Assembly (NCBI GenBank): GCA_020426625.1
Contig: JAGQPR010000025.1
Span: 1 to 34,338, forward strand
Direction of reading: 5' to 3'
Length of the DNA stretch: 34,338 bases
DNA from: Planctomycetales bacterium
GTDB taxonomy: Bacteria; Planctomycetota; Planctomycetia; Pirellulales; Pirellulaceae
Part shown: one piece after another, positions 7,067-17,717 of the stretch
Layout of the letters: each line of letters begins with the position of its first letter
Position numbering within the stretch: position 1 is the first letter of the stretch
The notes under the pieces: model-generated
The model's input: only the letters and a program-made list of their open reading frames with translations
What the model was told of the DNA's origin: nothing
The model's database searches: none
Made by a program: the position numbers and the translations under genes

Positions 7067-10000
7067 CAAGGCGATTCCTTTTGTCCTAAGTGGAGCGTGG
7101 ATTCCGCAGTTGCTGGCGTTCCTCGTTTCATCAAGAACTGAGGACTCTGGACGATAGCCATCACCGCCGACGATATACGGGGATCTTCTTGCAGAGCTGC
7201 CGTAGCATCATCGATCAATTGCGCGTCGGCTAATCCTGGAGCCCGACCAAGGCAGTAGGCTACCAGTCTATCGGCAAAGTTATGCGCAAATGCCTGTCGT
7301 TCCGACCGCAGATAGTCCTGCAGGCCAGCAACTCCATCCATAATCTTCCCTTGATGGGAAACGGCCTTTGCATCAATTGTCTGGCCATCAGCGTATGTTT
7401 CCCGCCAACGACCAATCGAGTCGTAATTCTCGAGAGCGAACCCAAGTGGATCGATGCGGTCGTGGCAATTCGCGCACTCGCTGCGCATGCGATGCTGCTC
7501 CAGACGCTGTCGGATGGTAAGCCCGTCTGCTAAAACCTCTTCTGCCGGAATCGAGCCCGCATCGGCTGGCGGCGCGGGAACCGGTGTGCCTACGATCCTG
7601 CGGAGGATCCAGTCTCCCCGTTTGACAGCGCTGGTCCTGAGTGGAGCGGACGTTGCGGTCAACACGGCGCCCAATCCAAAGACGCCGCCACGATGGTGCT
7701 CGCGAACGTCAGCTATTAGCTTGAGTCCACTGCTGGTCGATAACAGGGAATTCAAATTTTCTTTCGGCACACTGGCCAACGAAACAGACTTGCTAACCGT
7801 TTCCTGCGGCATCGATTCCAATGTAACTACCGTGTTCTCCGTTTCGTTTGACCATGTCAAACCGTAGTGTTGCGCTAGTCGCTGATTGGCGAATGTGTAA
7901 TCGGCATCCAGCATTTCTGTGAACGGTCGATCATGCCGAAGAATGTGTTCGAAGAAATACACAGCCTCCTGGTGAAGCGAACTTTTCAGCTCGTCATCAA
8001 ACTCGGGAAATCGATCAGCGTCGACGCCGCGATAGCGATCGAATTGATAAAAACCTAGCCATTGACCGAAGAACTCAGTGGCTAGTCGGCTTATTTTCTC
8101 GGATCGCAACATACGCGTCACTTGAGACTGCAATGTTTGCGGATCCGATAGTTTCGATTGCAAAGCCAATTGCAACAATTCTTCATCTGGCGCTGATGAC
8201 CAAAGAAAAAAGCTAAGCCGATTGGCTAGCTCCAAATCAGTCAAGGGCTGCGGATCGGCAATAGCAACCGTCTGTTCCAAGCGGAATAGGAAGTTTGGGC
8301 TTGTCAGCACTCTGGTGAGTACGCTGCGTACGGCCTCAGCGTGGGACAGATTGTGCGAGGTAAGATTCCGTTCATAAAATTCGACTAGCTCGCGTTGTTC
8401 GGCAGGCTGTAAAGGCCGCCGCCATGCCTGAGCTGCGAAACCGAGCACGTCGTCGACATGCCGACGTTGTGCGCTGCGAACAGCTGCTTGCATTGCATCG
8501 TATTGGCTTTTATACGCCTCAATAAACGCCCGCGGTTGACTGGGCAATTCAGCTAGCCATTTGGCATCCATTTCTTTAAGCGTCCCACCAAGGGTCTGCA
8601 GGCCAAACTTCTTGGCGACGAAGCGATAATTCACGTCGTGGTAGTCGAAAGAAGTGAGCAGATCGGTCCATGCCAACTCTAATTGCTCTGCCACTTCCGC
8701 TGGCAAAACGTGTTCGCACAGGAATGCGTCATCGCGATGGTACTTGACCGCAGTGTGAAAAAAGTTTCGCTCTGGCAAGTTGTAGGTATTGAGATACGGT
8801 TCGGGAATTGGATCACGATCCGAAGGCACGGGTTCACGATGAGAAACTTGGGGCAAAGCGCGGGCAAATTCTTCGATTCCTGCCACCCATTGGTCCATTT
8901 GTTGGCTGGCAGGATCGCGCAACAGGGACGAAAAACTGCGGCCGCGACTACTGGTCATATCCTCGATAACGCAACGCACAACACTGTCCCGCCCCAGCTT
9001 AGAATCGAGCCTTGCGTGCAAAATCAGCTCGCCGACTCGGCATTCCTCCGGCAGTTCTACCTCGATGATCAACGAACGGCCTGCTCGAATTACGAAGTCG
9101 CCATTTGAAACTGACTCGCCGCCAGGATTCTGTCCCAGATTCAGCTGAGATACCACGGAATCCGACAGCACTGAGACGAGCGCCACCGGTGCAGGTTGTT
9201 GCACATCTACTACGCGGAAGCGAAATTGAGGATTGGAAAAGATAACTACTGCATTGGACTCCGAGTTCCGACTGGCGGGTTCCACGGTCAACCGAAACTG
9301 AACGCGTCCATCCTCAGAATAGAGACGCGAGTTATTCAGATCGGGAGTGAACGTTGCATCGGCTTGCTTTCTCTTGCGAATTGCCCGAGCTACAAAATCG
9401 ATTCTATCTGGAACCACGATGTTCCCACCCGCCAGGACCGCAGCTTCTTCTTCAGCGGATGCAGAGCCAGCAAAACGCTGCTGCCAAGCTTTCATGTCGT
9501 CCATCAGTTGTTGCGCCAAGCGTTCAACGATTGCCTCCGTTTCCTGATGTAACTCAGGTGTATCTCCTTGCGGCTCAGGGAAGCGATGCCAGGAAGCCAA
9601 AATCTCCGCTAGCGGAAAGCCGACTTGCGTTCGTCCGAGCACATCCCAAATATGGGCGGCAAACTTGGGTTCGAGGCCTGCTGCGTCAGCAAATTGGTGA
9701 AGTTGCCAATCTCCGCGCCCCAAGGCGTGACGGTGTTTGAATTGCCAGGCAACCTTGAAGGCCAGAGGGAAACGATGCAAACCGTACGGCTGGGCGCCTT
9801 CTCCAGCCGAACTGCGAAATCCGTGCTTGAAGTATATCTCTTGTATGCGGCGGATGGCGGAAAGCTCGAGTCCCGTTTGGCCGGGGTCGACGTTGAAATA
9901 AAGTGGGCCCGCACCAACCATGGCGTGCTGTGCAACCTGTTTTCCGGCTTCGAGGTAGCGCTCCAAGGTAGCGTCTTGCATGAATTGGGCTGACGCCGAG

Positions 10001-10494
10001 TTGGTAAATCCAGATCCGCCAACGCCGTCGCTAACGAATTGTTTACCCAGTTCCAGCTGCAAACCCGTCAAGTCCTGTATACAGTAATCGTACTCTGCGC
10101 TAGTTAGCCGCCTAACAACATGCCGTCCAGGATCACTGGCAAACTGTTTCTTGGCAGTGTCCAGCGCCTCTTTCAAAACTCGTAACATGACCTTCCTCGC
10201 ATCGACGCTCATCGTTCCGGCATCTGGAGGCGGCATGCGAGTTTCGGAGATGGCAGCGATGACGCGCTGCCATTTCTCGAAATCGGCCGCAAACGGGCGA
10301 GTTTGCATTCCCGCTAAATCGATATTAGCTTCGGCATTTTCCCCCGAGTGACAGTCCAGGCAATTCTGACTCGCTAGCGATTCGTACGTCTGCCGGAAAC
10401 TCGAAGTTTCTTCCGCAGGGAGTATCGAAGACAAGACTAGGAAGCAAACAAATCCGACTAGGCTGCTTCTTGAGTGACATGCGTATGCCAGCAT
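7066..10494 (-). CDS. DUF1587/DUF1592/DUF1588/DUF1585 cytochrome-like exported protein
   Basis: 1142 aa from the ATG at 10494. That start is chosen because it puts a signal peptide ([18 protein letters not shown]) at the N-terminus; an in-frame GTG at 10602 would add 36 residues. An N-terminal planctomycete cytochrome-c-like segment has the heme motif CLDCH (residues 45-49). Then come DUF1587-type ([18 protein letters not shown]), DUF1595/DUF1592-type ([29 protein letters not shown]), DUF1588-type ([18 protein letters not shown]) and DUF1585-type regions. A second motif, CANCH (about 1007-1011), is followed by [17 protein letters not shown]. It is probably a large periplasmic di-heme protein. 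These proteins may act with the coupled DUF1552 protein in redox chemistry or in degrading complex substrates; no function is proven. Confidence 0.9.
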   Translation of the reverse strand: MLAYACHSRSSLVGFVCFLVLSSILPAEETSSFRQTYESLASQNCLDCHSGENAEANIDLAGMQTRPFAADFEKWQRVIAAISETRMPPPDAGTMSVDARKVMLRVLKEALDTAKKQFASDPGRHVVRRLTSAEYDYCIQDLTGLQLELGKQFVSDGVGGSGFTNSASAQFMQDATLERYLEAGKQVAQHAMVGAGPLYFNVDPGQTGLELSAIRRIQEIYFKHGFRSSAGEGAQPYGLHRFPLAFKVAWQFKHRHALGRGDWQLHQFADAAGLEPKFAAHIWDVLGRTQVGFPLAEILASWHRFPEPQGDTPELHQETEAIVERLAQQLMDDMKAWQQRFAGSASAEEEAAVLAGGNIVVPDRIDFVARAIRKRKQADATFTPDLNNSRLYSEDGRVQFRLTVEPASRNSESNAVVIFSNPQFRFRVVDVQQPAPVALVSVLSDSVVSQLNLGQNPGGESVSNGDFVIRAGRSLIIEVELPEECRVGELILHARLDSKLGRDSVVRCVIEDMTSSRGRSFSSLLRDPASQQMDQWVAGIEEFARALPQVSHREPVPSDRDPIPEPYLNTYNLPERNFFHTAVKYHRDDAFLCEHVLPAEVAEQLELAWTDLLTSFDYHDVNYRFVAKKFGLQTLGGTLKEMDAKWLAELPSQPRAFIEAYKSQYDAMQAAVRSAQRRHVDDVLGFAAQAWRRPLQPAEQRELVEFYERNLTSHNLSHAEAVRSVLTRVLTSPNFLFRLEQTVAIADPQPLTDLELANRLSFFLWSSAPDEELLQLALQSKLSDPQTLQSQVTRMLRSEKISRLATEFFGQWLGFYQFDRYRGVDADRFPEFDDELKSSLHQEAVYFFEHILRHDRPFTEMLDADYTFANQRLAQHYGLTWSNETENTVVTLESMPQETVSKSVSLASVPKENLNSLLSTSSGLKLIADVREHHRGGVFGLGAVLTATSAPLRTSAVKRGDWILRRIVGTPVPAPPADAGSIPAEEVLADGLTIRQRLEQHRMRSECANCHDRIDPLGFALENYDSIGRWRETYADGQTIDAKAVSHQGKIMDGVAGLQDYLRSERQAFAHNFADRLVAYCLGRAPGLADAQLIDDATAALQEDPRISSAVMAIVQSPQFLMKRGTPATAESTLHLGQKESP

Positions 10495-10810
10495 GGGTTT
10501 GCTCGAAGGAGGGAGACAGGGAGGGTTTCGCCCGAACACGCTGGGAGCAAAGGAGGGTGGGAGTGTTTGTTTTTTCCCTAGCGACAGTCTAAAGGGTACC
10601 ACTTTTCCGCTGTAAGTTCAACTTTCAGGGCCCGAAAACTCAGCCACGCAGAGGTTCGTCGAGCTGCGTTTTCCAGTCGTTCGAGCGTACGATCTGCCGC
10701 GATTTCGTGAATTGACACCCAAGATAAGCAAGATGCTTTTCCCAGGTAGAAACGCGGAAACATCGCAAGACTCTAGGATACCCACGCAGAATTCGCGCGG
10801 CGGCCAACAA
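10495..10810. other. Intergenic region upstream of the DUF1592-type gene
   Basis: 316 bp (208 bp if the GTG at 10602 is the real start) between the DUF1592-type gene and the end of the malic enzyme gene, both on the minus strand. A 61-codon minus-strand frame at 10578-10763 has no recognised homology. No clear terminator or promoter could be assigned. Bases 10499-10515 are purine-rich on the plus strand, and so pyrimidine-rich in the mRNA just before the ATG, which gives no Shine-Dalgarno sequence. Confidence 0.4.
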
Positions 10811-12238
10811 TTACGGACTGGGAACGCCGGGCACTTGTTCGCGGCGGGCGCTGCCTGTCTCAATAGCGGTTCGAGCCACTGCCTCGGCAACGCTGCTAGC
10901 AACACGACGATCAAAGACACTCGGGACAATGTAGTCGGTCAGTAGATCGTCGTCGGGAATCGTTTGGGCAATGGCTTGCGCGGCAGCGACTTTCATCTCC
11001 AGATTGACTTCTCGAGCTCGAACATCCAGCAGTCCACGGAACAATCCAGGAAAGCAGAGGACGTTGTTGATCTGATTAGGGTAATCGCTGCGACCGGTAG
11101 CAATCACTTTGGCATACGGTGCGGCCAGCTCGGGACGAATCTCAGGGTCGGGATTGGCCAGGGCAAAAACGACGGGATCCGTACCCATGTTCTTAACATC
11201 AGCTACGGTGAGAGTATCTTTGGATGACACACCGACGAACACGTCTGCACCGTGGATAACATCCGACAAGGTCCCGCTTTTCTTCGATGGATTCGTGTGT
11301 TCGGCAAGCCACTGTTTGAGACCATTCAAACCCGTACGGCCAGGATGAATAGCGCCGCCTCGGTCACACACGATCATGTCAGACACGCCGACAGCTGCCA
11401 GCAGTTTGGTGATCGCCATGCCCGCTGCTCCGGCTCCATTAATAACTACCTTGATCGATGAAGCCGATTTATCAACGATCTTGAGTGCATTTGTTAACGC
11501 TGCCAACACCACAATTGCTGTGCCATGTTGATCGTCATGAAAGACTGGTATTTCGAGCTCAGCCTCCAAACGCTCCTCAATTTCGACGCAGCGCGGCGCG
11601 GAGATATCTTCTAGATTGATACCGCCGAACGTGGGTGCCAGGTGATGGCAAGTCTTGATGATTTCCTCTGTGTCTTGCGTATCGAGGCAAATCGGGAATG
11701 CGTCTACCCCCCCAAATTCCTTGAACAGAATGGCTTTCCCTTCCATTACCGGCATCGCCGCTTTGGGCCCCAAATTTCCCAGCCCTAAAATGGCGGAACC
11801 ATCACTGATCACCGCAACCATGTTGCGTTTGATCGTCAGTGAAAAAGCCGTTTCAGGGTCCTTGTAAATCGCTTCACAGATACGAGCGACACCAGGGGTG
11901 TAGGCCATGGACAAATCGTCACGCGTCTTGATGGGGGTACGAGCTGCAATTTCTAGCTTGCCCCCCAAATGCATCAAGAATACTCGATCCGATACGTGGA
12001 CAACATCTAGTCCCTCGACGGCAGCAAGCGACTTGACAATCTCCTGTCCATGTTCGACGGTGGATGCGCTGACGGTCAGGTCACGTGTAATCGTACCGTT
12101 GCGCGAATCGACGACATCGATCGCACCTATCAATCCATCCGCTTGACCAATCACCGAAGTGATTCTCCCGAGGAATCCGGGTGTGTCAGGGTATCGCAAA
12201 CGAATCGACAAACTGTACCCGGGGCTATGATGACTCAT
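10811..12238 (-). CDS. NAD(P)-dependent malic enzyme with N-terminal ACT domain
   Basis: 475 aa. Residues 8-80 form an ACT regulatory domain (LSIRLRYPDTPGFLGRITSVIG in outline). The malic enzyme core follows: catalytic Tyr113 in MAYTPGVAR, SDGSAILGLGNLGP, catalytic Lys168 in MEGKAILFK, metal-binding acids in VFHDDQHGTA (D235, D236), and the dinucleotide-binding loop INGAGAAGMA (267-276). It decarboxylates L-malate oxidatively to pyruvate, linking the TCA cycle to pyruvate. The ACT domain suggests allosteric control by a small ligand. Its length is normal for the short bacterial type; the phosphotransacetylase tail of the long MaeB type is absent. The ATG at 12238 is preceded by GGAAG about 6 nt upstream. 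Whether NAD or NADP is preferred cannot be decided. Confidence 0.92.
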   Translation of the reverse strand: MSHHSPGYSLSIRLRYPDTPGFLGRITSVIGQADGLIGAIDVVDSRNGTITRDLTVSASTVEHGQEIVKSLAAVEGLDVVHVSDRVFLMHLGGKLEIAARTPIKTRDDLSMAYTPGVARICEAIYKDPETAFSLTIKRNMVAVISDGSAILGLGNLGPKAAMPVMEGKAILFKEFGGVDAFPICLDTQDTEEIIKTCHHLAPTFGGINLEDISAPRCVEIEERLEAELEIPVFHDDQHGTAIVVLAALTNALKIVDKSASSIKVVINGAGAAGMAITKLLAAVGVSDMIVCDRGGAIHPGRTGLNGLKQWLAEHTNPSKKSGTLSDVIHGADVFVGVSSKDTLTVADVKNMGTDPVVFALANPDPEIRPELAAPYAKVIATGRSDYPNQINNVLCFPGLFRGLLDVRAREVNLEMKVAAAQAIAQTIPDDDLLTDYIVPSVFDRRVASSVAEAVARTAIETGSARREQVPGVPSP

Positions 12239-12348
12239 TATGGTCTTCCAATTCGATCCTTAGCATGGAACTAATACCCAATTCACGTTCGACGATGCTT
12301 TTTCCCACCGCCCTGAAAAACTCTGTTGCCTAGCGACACTAACGGCCA

Positions 12349-12379
12349 TTCGTAGGCCACCAGCTCTGCTGGTGCGAAT
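12349..12379. repeat. Intergenic hairpin (CACCAGC-TCT-GCTGGTG)
   Basis: A perfect 7-bp stem (12358-12364 with 12368-12374) around a TCT loop. It is flanked by a second complementary pair, ATTCG at 12349-12353 and CGAAT at 12375-12379. It lies between the end of the esterase fusion gene (12463) and the start of the malic enzyme gene (12238), so it falls in a 3' or 5' untranslated region. On the minus strand a T-run comes before the hairpin rather than after it, so it is not a standard intrinsic terminator. Its design resembles the repeats at 2281-2444. Confidence 0.55.
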
Positions 12380-12462
12380 CGAAAAAAATAACTTGAGGAG
12401 TTAAAATTCGTTTTCTGTCTGCGATGGTTACTGCACCGTTGCCCGCGCATTCCCAGGGATGA

Positions 12463-14331
12463 TTATTCACTACTCTCATGAATCCCGACTATCGGCAGGG
12501 GCGCTGCAATTTGTTCGTCACTGGACGTGAAATCATAGCCGAGTACTTTGGCGACAGTCGCCGCCACTTGCGCCTGCTCATAGTTTCCTCCTTCGTCGAT
12601 ACCACTGGAGGTGATGCCCGCGCCCCAAGCTGCTAACCAAATCCGTTCGGAGCCAGGCAAAACGACACTGTGATTCTTCCAACCTTCGCGGCCGTCGCCA
12701 CGTCCGTGGTCGGTAGCGATGATAAAAGCCGTTCTGTCTCTGTAGTTGTCCAGACTTTGCACTTTCTCCCAGAGCGTCTGAATGAAAAGATCATTCTGAT
12801 GAGCGGTAGTCAAGTAGCGGTCGTAGCGCCCCGCATGCGCCCAATCATCGGTCTCTCCAAGGGACACATAGAGAACTCGTGGGTGGTCTTCTTCAATCGC
12901 TTGCAAGGCCGCAGCAGTCGTAAACGCGTCGTAACGCACACCATCCCATTCATGGAACAGGTTTTCGCCGACAAAGTTCAATACGCTCAGCTGCCCAGGC
13001 TGGCCCACCGTCAACTTGCTCCAGCCTGCATTGACTGGGACGCCGCTACGTCGATCGTTGATGATATAGGGAAAAACATCCCAGGAGCAATACGCTGTTA
13101 CATGTCCTTGCAGATCTGGCTGTTGATTAAGCCATTCCAACACCGTGGTGTTCTCGTTGTAATTCTTTGCGTTGGAGTTGATGCCTTCGTCTGCGAAGCC
13201 CGATAAAAGCTCGTTGTATCCCGGATAGGAAAAGTACTTGCCGTTGGTCACGCGAACCAAGCTATTCCGCTCAAAGTCTCCAGCAATCCAGCCGCCGGAT
13301 TCAATGTGCCGCCACAAATTCGGCATTAGCGCCGTGCGTCGTTGAACGGCATCTTCGCGATAAAAGTCCTTTTCCAGTTGCTCGGGGGCTGAGACGCCTA
13401 ACTCGCGGATCATCAATCGTTTGTCCGCCCCCGTAAATACTTCTTCTGAGCGCAGGCCATCCAACGTGATCAACACGACATTGTCGGCAATTGGACGTCG
13501 CAGTGTTGGCGCACCCTCGATCCAACCCAGGCGATTCAAAAATCGGTCGGCGGCAACGACGGTCTCATAATACCAACGCCCGCTATCTCGGTTGGTATTG
13601 AAAAAGCCATGGGCCTGGCCAGCGTATGTATGGAGCTCACTTAAAACATTCAGTTCCATAGACTTTCGTTGGAATTCTTCCGCAGTGGCAACCGGGATTA
13701 AACTGTCTTCGGTGCCAAGAAATACGATCGATGGCGGAGACGATGAGCTCAGATTATGCAGAGGAGAAAACTCTGGCCAGCGATCGCCCACGCGGGCGGT
13801 CCCCCAACCGTCGGGGCCGTTATCGTAAACCGGATTAAACAACAGCATGGCATTGCAGCGACTTGCCCCTTCGGCAATGGTTCCCAGGTACGCCGCCAAG
13901 TGCCCACCTGCCGACCCACCTCCCGCAGCGATGCGGCTGGAGTTCACGCCGAATTTCGTACTTTGCTCTCGCACCCAGCGCAGGGCGTCGGCGGCATCCT
14001 GCACGCAATTCGTCGGCGGTTGCTGCTCATTGCGATTGAGCAAGCGATACTCGACTTGAAAGCAGACGACTCCGCGCGAAGCGAAATATTTGGCGTGTTC
14101 AGTAAATTGCCCCGGTTGGCCACCAACCCAACCGCCGCCGTGAAAAAACACAATGGCTGGCCGAGAGTCGCCGGATTGCCAATTGTCGGGTTTGGTTACA
14201 TAGATCTTCAAATCTCTGGCTTCTACCGACTTGTACGTCAAGGACTCTCCAGGTGGGACAGCCATTCCCAATGGCGCGAGCAGGGCCAGTAGAACCGTTG
14301 CATAAATTGACATTTGGGGAGTTAAGAGCAT
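12463..14331 (-). CDS. Exported fusion: BD-FAE-type esterase plus phosphodiesterase/alkaline-phosphatase-like domain
   Basis: 622 aa with an N-terminal signal peptide (to about A24). Residues 35-270 are an alpha/beta-hydrolase of the carbohydrate-esterase/lipase type. They show an oxyanion HGGGW (64-68), nucleophile Ser140 in GGGSAGG, and probable Asp209 (GTEDSLIP) and His241 (GQAHGFF). Residues 283-615 resemble type I phosphodiesterase/nucleotide pyrophosphatase or other alkaline-phosphatase-superfamily enzymes: VVLITLDGLRSEE (D291), SYPGYNELLSG with Ser368 where a Thr or Ser nucleophile sits, ETDDWAHAGRYDRY (D495, D496, H499), and ATDHGRGDG (D541, H542). It could release acyl or phospho groups from one extracellular substrate. 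GAGGA lies 7 nt before the ATG. It follows purK by 24 bp on the same strand. Confidence 0.8.
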   Translation of the reverse strand: MLLTPQMSIYATVLLALLAPLGMAVPPGESLTYKSVEARDLKIYVTKPDNWQSGDSRPAIVFFHGGGWVGGQPGQFTEHAKYFASRGVVCFQVEYRLLNRNEQQPPTNCVQDAADALRWVREQSTKFGVNSSRIAAGGGSAGGHLAAYLGTIAEGASRCNAMLLFNPVYDNGPDGWGTARVGDRWPEFSPLHNLSSSSPPSIVFLGTEDSLIPVATAEEFQRKSMELNVLSELHTYAGQAHGFFNTNRDSGRWYYETVVAADRFLNRLGWIEGAPTLRRPIADNVVLITLDGLRSEEVFTGADKRLMIRELGVSAPEQLEKDFYREDAVQRRTALMPNLWRHIESGGWIAGDFERNSLVRVTNGKYFSYPGYNELLSGFADEGINSNAKNYNENTTVLEWLNQQPDLQGHVTAYCSWDVFPYIINDRRSGVPVNAGWSKLTVGQPGQLSVLNFVGENLFHEWDGVRYDAFTTAAALQAIEEDHPRVLYVSLGETDDWAHAGRYDRYLTTAHQNDLFIQTLWEKVQSLDNYRDRTAFIIATDHGRGDGREGWKNHSVVLPGSERIWLAAWGAGITSSGIDEGGNYEQAQVAATVAKVLGYDFTSSDEQIAAPLPIVGIHESSE

Positions 14332-14355
14332 GAGCGAATCCTCAATGTGGATTTA

Positions 14356-15525
14356 CTAGGAATTCAGCGAGTCGCGAACTTCCTTGGCGGTGATGGCAGC
14401 TTCGGAAGAAGATTCGTCCAATATCGTTAAATGCCCCATCTTTCGACCGGCGTGAGCCTGTGGCTTGCCGTACAAGTGCAAGTTGACTTCGGGTCGCGAA
14501 AAGGCAGCCAACCAGTTTGGTTCGCCGACATCCCAGATGTCTCCCAACAAATTGGCCATCGCAGCAGGTTTGAGCATCTGCGGCGGGACCAACGGTAGAT
14601 TGCAAACGGCTCGAACCTGTTGTTCGAATTGGCTACACGTAAATCCTTCGATGGTCAAATGCCCTGAGTTATGCGGTCGCGGTGCCACTTCGTTAATCAT
14701 CAGTTGTCCGTCGACGCTGACGAAAAATTCGACGCAAAACAATCCAATCACACCAAAGGTCTCGGCGATGCCCCGGCAAATCTCCTGGGCTTGAGACTCC
14801 AACGTCTGCAGTTGTGGATTGCTTGGACACCGACTTACATCTAGGATGTGTCGACTGTGTTGGTTTTCGATCAGCGGATACGATTCAATCTGCCCGTTCG
14901 CATTTCGGGCAGTGATCATCGAGACTTCCGCATCGAATTGGATGAGCTTCTCGGCGATAACTCGATTGGACTGCAACGACTCCCAAGCTGCGGCCAAATC
15001 GGACTCGCCCTGCGCTATCACCTGGCCTTTGCCATCGTAGCCGCTACGGGCAGTCTTCAAGACCAGCGGCCAGCTTAATTCTTCAGCTGCCTTCAGTACG
15101 GATTCTGGGGTCGTTGCTAGGCGAAACGGTGTCGTGGGATATCCCGCATTTTCGAGCTGCGATTTTTCGGAAATTCGATCCTGGCAAAGCTCGAGAAAAT
15201 CAGCGCTAGGACAAACGCGAGTATGGTGGCTGGCAGCACGCAGCAGTTCAACGGGAATGTTCTCGAATTCCAACGTGATTGCTGCACAATTCTTGGCCAT
15301 TTCTTCAACCAAGACACTTTCGTCGTTGCCTTCACCTGTTTCGCCGGGCAGAAAGTGCGCATCGGCGGCTTGAGCAGCCGGGCAGTCCACGACGGGATCA
15401 AAAATCGCCACGTGGTAGCCCATCCGCTGGGCAGCGTGAGTGAACATCCTTCCTAGTTGGCCACCTCCAAAAACTCCCAGCCAACTGCCTGGTAATATTG
15501 GCGCGTGCTGCGTATGGGTGCTCAT
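14356..15525 (-). CDS. purK: N5-carboxyaminoimidazole ribonucleotide synthase PurK
   Basis: 389 aa from the ATG at 15525. An in-frame GTG at 15534 is also possible; GTGGA lies about 5 nt before the ATG, which favours it. This ATP-grasp enzyme makes N5-CAIR from AIR, ATP and bicarbonate in de novo purine synthesis. Visible features are the N-terminal dinucleotide-like loop LGVFGGGQLGRMF, the ATP-grasp lysine segment WPLVLKTARSGYDGKGQ, and FCVEFFVSVDGQLMINEVAPRPHNSGHLTIE with the metal-binding Glu and Asn residues. It begins 15 bp after the purE stop, so the two form an operon, and PurE uses its product directly. Confidence 0.95.
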   Translation of the reverse strand: MSTHTQHAPILPGSWLGVFGGGQLGRMFTHAAQRMGYHVAIFDPVVDCPAAQAADAHFLPGETGEGNDESVLVEEMAKNCAAITLEFENIPVELLRAASHHTRVCPSADFLELCQDRISEKSQLENAGYPTTPFRLATTPESVLKAAEELSWPLVLKTARSGYDGKGQVIAQGESDLAAAWESLQSNRVIAEKLIQFDAEVSMITARNANGQIESYPLIENQHSRHILDVSRCPSNPQLQTLESQAQEICRGIAETFGVIGLFCVEFFVSVDGQLMINEVAPRPHNSGHLTIEGFTCSQFEQQVRAVCNLPLVPPQMLKPAAMANLLGDIWDVGEPNWLAAFSRPEVNLHLYGKPQAHAGRKMGHLTILDESSSEAAITAKEVRDSLNS

Positions 15526-15540
15526 CAATTCCACTCTCGA

Positions 15541-16038
15541 TCAGAGAATATTGTCTTGCATCACAGCGTTTGTTTGGGCTTCCATCCATTGTCGCATTCG
15601 CTCTCGCAAGCCGTCGTCACTGGCTGCCAAAATGCGTACAGCCAACAATCCCGCGTTCTTGGCGCCCGCAACACCAATAGCCAAGGTTGCCACGGGTACC
15701 CCTCCAGGCATTTGGACTATGGACAATAAGGAATCGAGTCCATTGAGGCTGCGGCTCTGAACCGGAACTCCCAGAACTGGTAGCAACGTGCAGGAAGCCA
15801 CCATACCAGGCAAATGCGCAGCGCCGCCAGCTCCAGCAATAAGAATTCGCAAACCACGAGCTTCAGCGCTGCTTGCATACTCGAACATCCACTGTGGAGT
15901 CCGGTGCGCTGAAACGACCCGCGTTTCAAAGCTGATTTCAAATTCGCTTAGGATCTCGGTGGTCGCTTGCATGGTTTCCCAGTCTGAGCGACTGCCCATG
16001 ATCACGCCGACCAGCGGGTCTATCCCCGGATTTGCCAT
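15541..16038 (-). CDS. purE: N5-carboxyaminoimidazole ribonucleotide mutase PurE
   Basis: 165 aa from the ATG at 16038. The open frame runs up to 16125, but this Met is right before the conserved start [21 protein letters not shown] and gives the usual family length. PurE converts N5-CAIR to 4-carboxy-AIR in purine synthesis. Characteristic segments are [14 protein letters not shown] (the conserved His region), [16 protein letters not shown], and the late [19 protein letters not shown]. It is followed by purK after 15 bp and preceded by lysS, whose stop is 122 bp upstream on the same strand. Confidence 0.95.
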   Translation of the reverse strand: MANPGIDPLVGVIMGSRSDWETMQATTEILSEFEISFETRVVSAHRTPQWMFEYASSAEARGLRILIAGAGGAAHLPGMVASCTLLPVLGVPVQSRSLNGLDSLLSIVQMPGGVPVATLAIGVAGAKNAGLLAVRILAASDDGLRERMRQWMEAQTNAVMQDNIL

Positions 16039-16160
16039 CACTCTGATTCTCGCAAAATGCACAAGGTGAAAATGTTTTTCTATTACTGAACTCTGCATGT
16101 CGTTGCATGTGCAACTCAGACGCATCGATTTGTTGTAGATCGACTCCTGGATTGGACAAT

Positions 16161-17717
16161 CTAATCAGCTTGATTTCTCATCAGCGGAAACAAAACCACA
16201 TCACGAATGCTTTTCGAATCCGTCAACAGCATTACCAGTCGGTCGATACCAATGCCCAGTCCACCTGCCGGAGGCATTCCATTGCGCAGAGCCAAGACAA
16301 AATCCGTATCCATCTTGGCCATCGAATCTTCGTCCGCTTGTCCTTCCAGTTGAGTGCGAAACAGTTCTTCTTGCAGAATTGGATCGTTCAACTCGGTGTA
16401 TGCATTGGCAACTTCCATGCCGTGGATAAACAGTTCGAATCGCTCTGCCACCTGGGGATTGGAAGTTTTTCTCTTGGTTAGCGGACAAATGCTCGCGGGA
16501 TAGTCGATCACAAAAATGGGGCCAGCCAATTTGTCTTCGACCGTGTGCTCGAAAACTTCGCTCTTGATCACATCAGGGTGCTTGCCGGTCGCTTCGATGC
16601 CCAAGTGGACTGCCAGTCTAGCAATGGCATCGTCGTCTTCCGGATCGACTTGCGCGCATTCTTGGAACAAGTCGTTGTAGGTTCGGCGCTGGAATGGTGG
16701 AGTGAAGTCGATTGGCAGCCCATTCCAGTTGATCTTTGTACTCTGTCCAGTGGCTGCCAACGCATCCAACACGATCTGTTCAGTCAAATCCATCATGACT
16801 TCGTAATTGCCAAACGCTTCGTAGGCCTCCATCATCGTAAACTCAGGATTGTGCCGCGTACTGATCCCTTCGTTGCGATAGACTCTGCCCAGTTCGAAGA
16901 CGCGTTCCATACCGCCAACCAGCAATCGCTTCAGGTGCAATTCAAGCGCGATGCGCAGCACTAGCGGCATGTCCAGCGCATTATGGTGAGTCATGAAGGG
17001 GCGAGCTGCCGCACCTCCAGCGATCGTGTGTAGCGTGGGACCTTCGATCTCGCAGTAACCTCTTCCGGTAAGCGTGTTGCGAATGGATTGCACGATTTTC
17101 GTGCGAGCCATGAACGTGTCCATCACGCCTTCGTTGTACGTCAAGTCGAGATAGCGTTGACGCAGGCGAGATTCCGTATTTGTCAGACCCAAGTACTTTT
17201 CCGGCGGCGTTTCCAGCGTCTTGCACATAAAGTGCAAATTTTCTGCGAAGACCGTGAGCTCGCCCGTATTGGTGCGTCCCAGTCTGCCGTCAACTCCGAT
17301 CCAGTCGCCGAGGTCGAAGTTACCCGCCAACTCGAAATCGCGGTCGCCAACTTGCGCCTTGCCAATCAATATCTGAATGTCAGCCGTCCAGTCACGCAGC
17401 TTCAAAAATACCAATTTGCCAGTTGGACGCATTAATACGATTCGACCAGCAACGCGGACCTGCGGGCCAATCTCCTCGCCAGTTCCCGCATCTTTTTTCC
17501 ATTGGCGATAGTCGAGTTCTGGGGAAGGGGCACTATCGTCGGCTGGAAAAGGAATTTCCAGTGTCGTGCCATCCTGCAACTGATACTTGATTTCCCCACA
17601 TCGCCTGCGAACTTCCCCATTCCACTGACGGTTTGGGAAATAGTGGCCCCAAGGATCGATATCCATTGCGGATATCTTATCCAATTTCACTAATCTTGGA
17701 TCTCGCTCGTCTACCAT
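16161..17717 (-). CDS. lysS: Lysyl-tRNA synthetase, class II (LysS)
   Basis: 518 aa, the normal length for bacterial class II LysRS. An N-terminal OB-fold anticodon-binding domain covers about residues 70-160 ([21 protein letters not shown] region). The class II core follows: motif 1 around [39 protein letters not shown], motif 2 [20 protein letters not shown], and motif 3 [14 protein letters not shown]. It charges tRNA-Lys with lysine in the cytoplasm. The ATG at 17717 has GGA about 5 nt upstream. It is transcribed divergently from hemQ across 217 bp, and lies upstream of purE and purK on the same strand. Confidence 0.96.
   Translation of the reverse strand: MVDERDPRLVKLDKISAMDIDPWGHYFPNRQWNGEVRRRCGEIKYQLQDGTTLEIPFPADDSAPSPELDYRQWKKDAGTGEEIGPQVRVAGRIVLMRPTGKLVFLKLRDWTADIQILIGKAQVGDRDFELAGNFDLGDWIGVDGRLGRTNTGELTVFAENLHFMCKTLETPPEKYLGLTNTESRLRQRYLDLTYNEGVMDTFMARTKIVQSIRNTLTGRGYCEIEGPTLHTIAGGAAARPFMTHHNALDMPLVLRIALELHLKRLLVGGMERVFELGRVYRNEGISTRHNPEFTMMEAYEAFGNYEVMMDLTEQIVLDALAATGQSTKINWNGLPIDFTPPFQRRTYNDLFQECAQVDPEDDDAIARLAVHLGIEATGKHPDVIKSEVFEHTVEDKLAGPIFVIDYPASICPLTKRKTSNPQVAERFELFIHGMEVANAYTELNDPILQEELFRTQLEGQADEDSMAKMDTDFVLALRNGMPPAGGLGIGIDRLVMLLTDSKSIRDVVLFPLMRNQAD

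Noticed and set aside
10495..10602. 36-residue N-terminal extension of the DUF1592-type protein from the GTG at 10602
   Set aside because: It would put a Pro-rich basic stretch in front of the evident signal peptide. The ATG at 10494 is more likely, though it lacks a clear ribosome site.
10578..10763. Minus-strand 61-codon frame between the malic enzyme and DUF1592-type genes
   Set aside because: No recognised motif, and it overlaps the possible alternative start of the next gene. It looks like chance.
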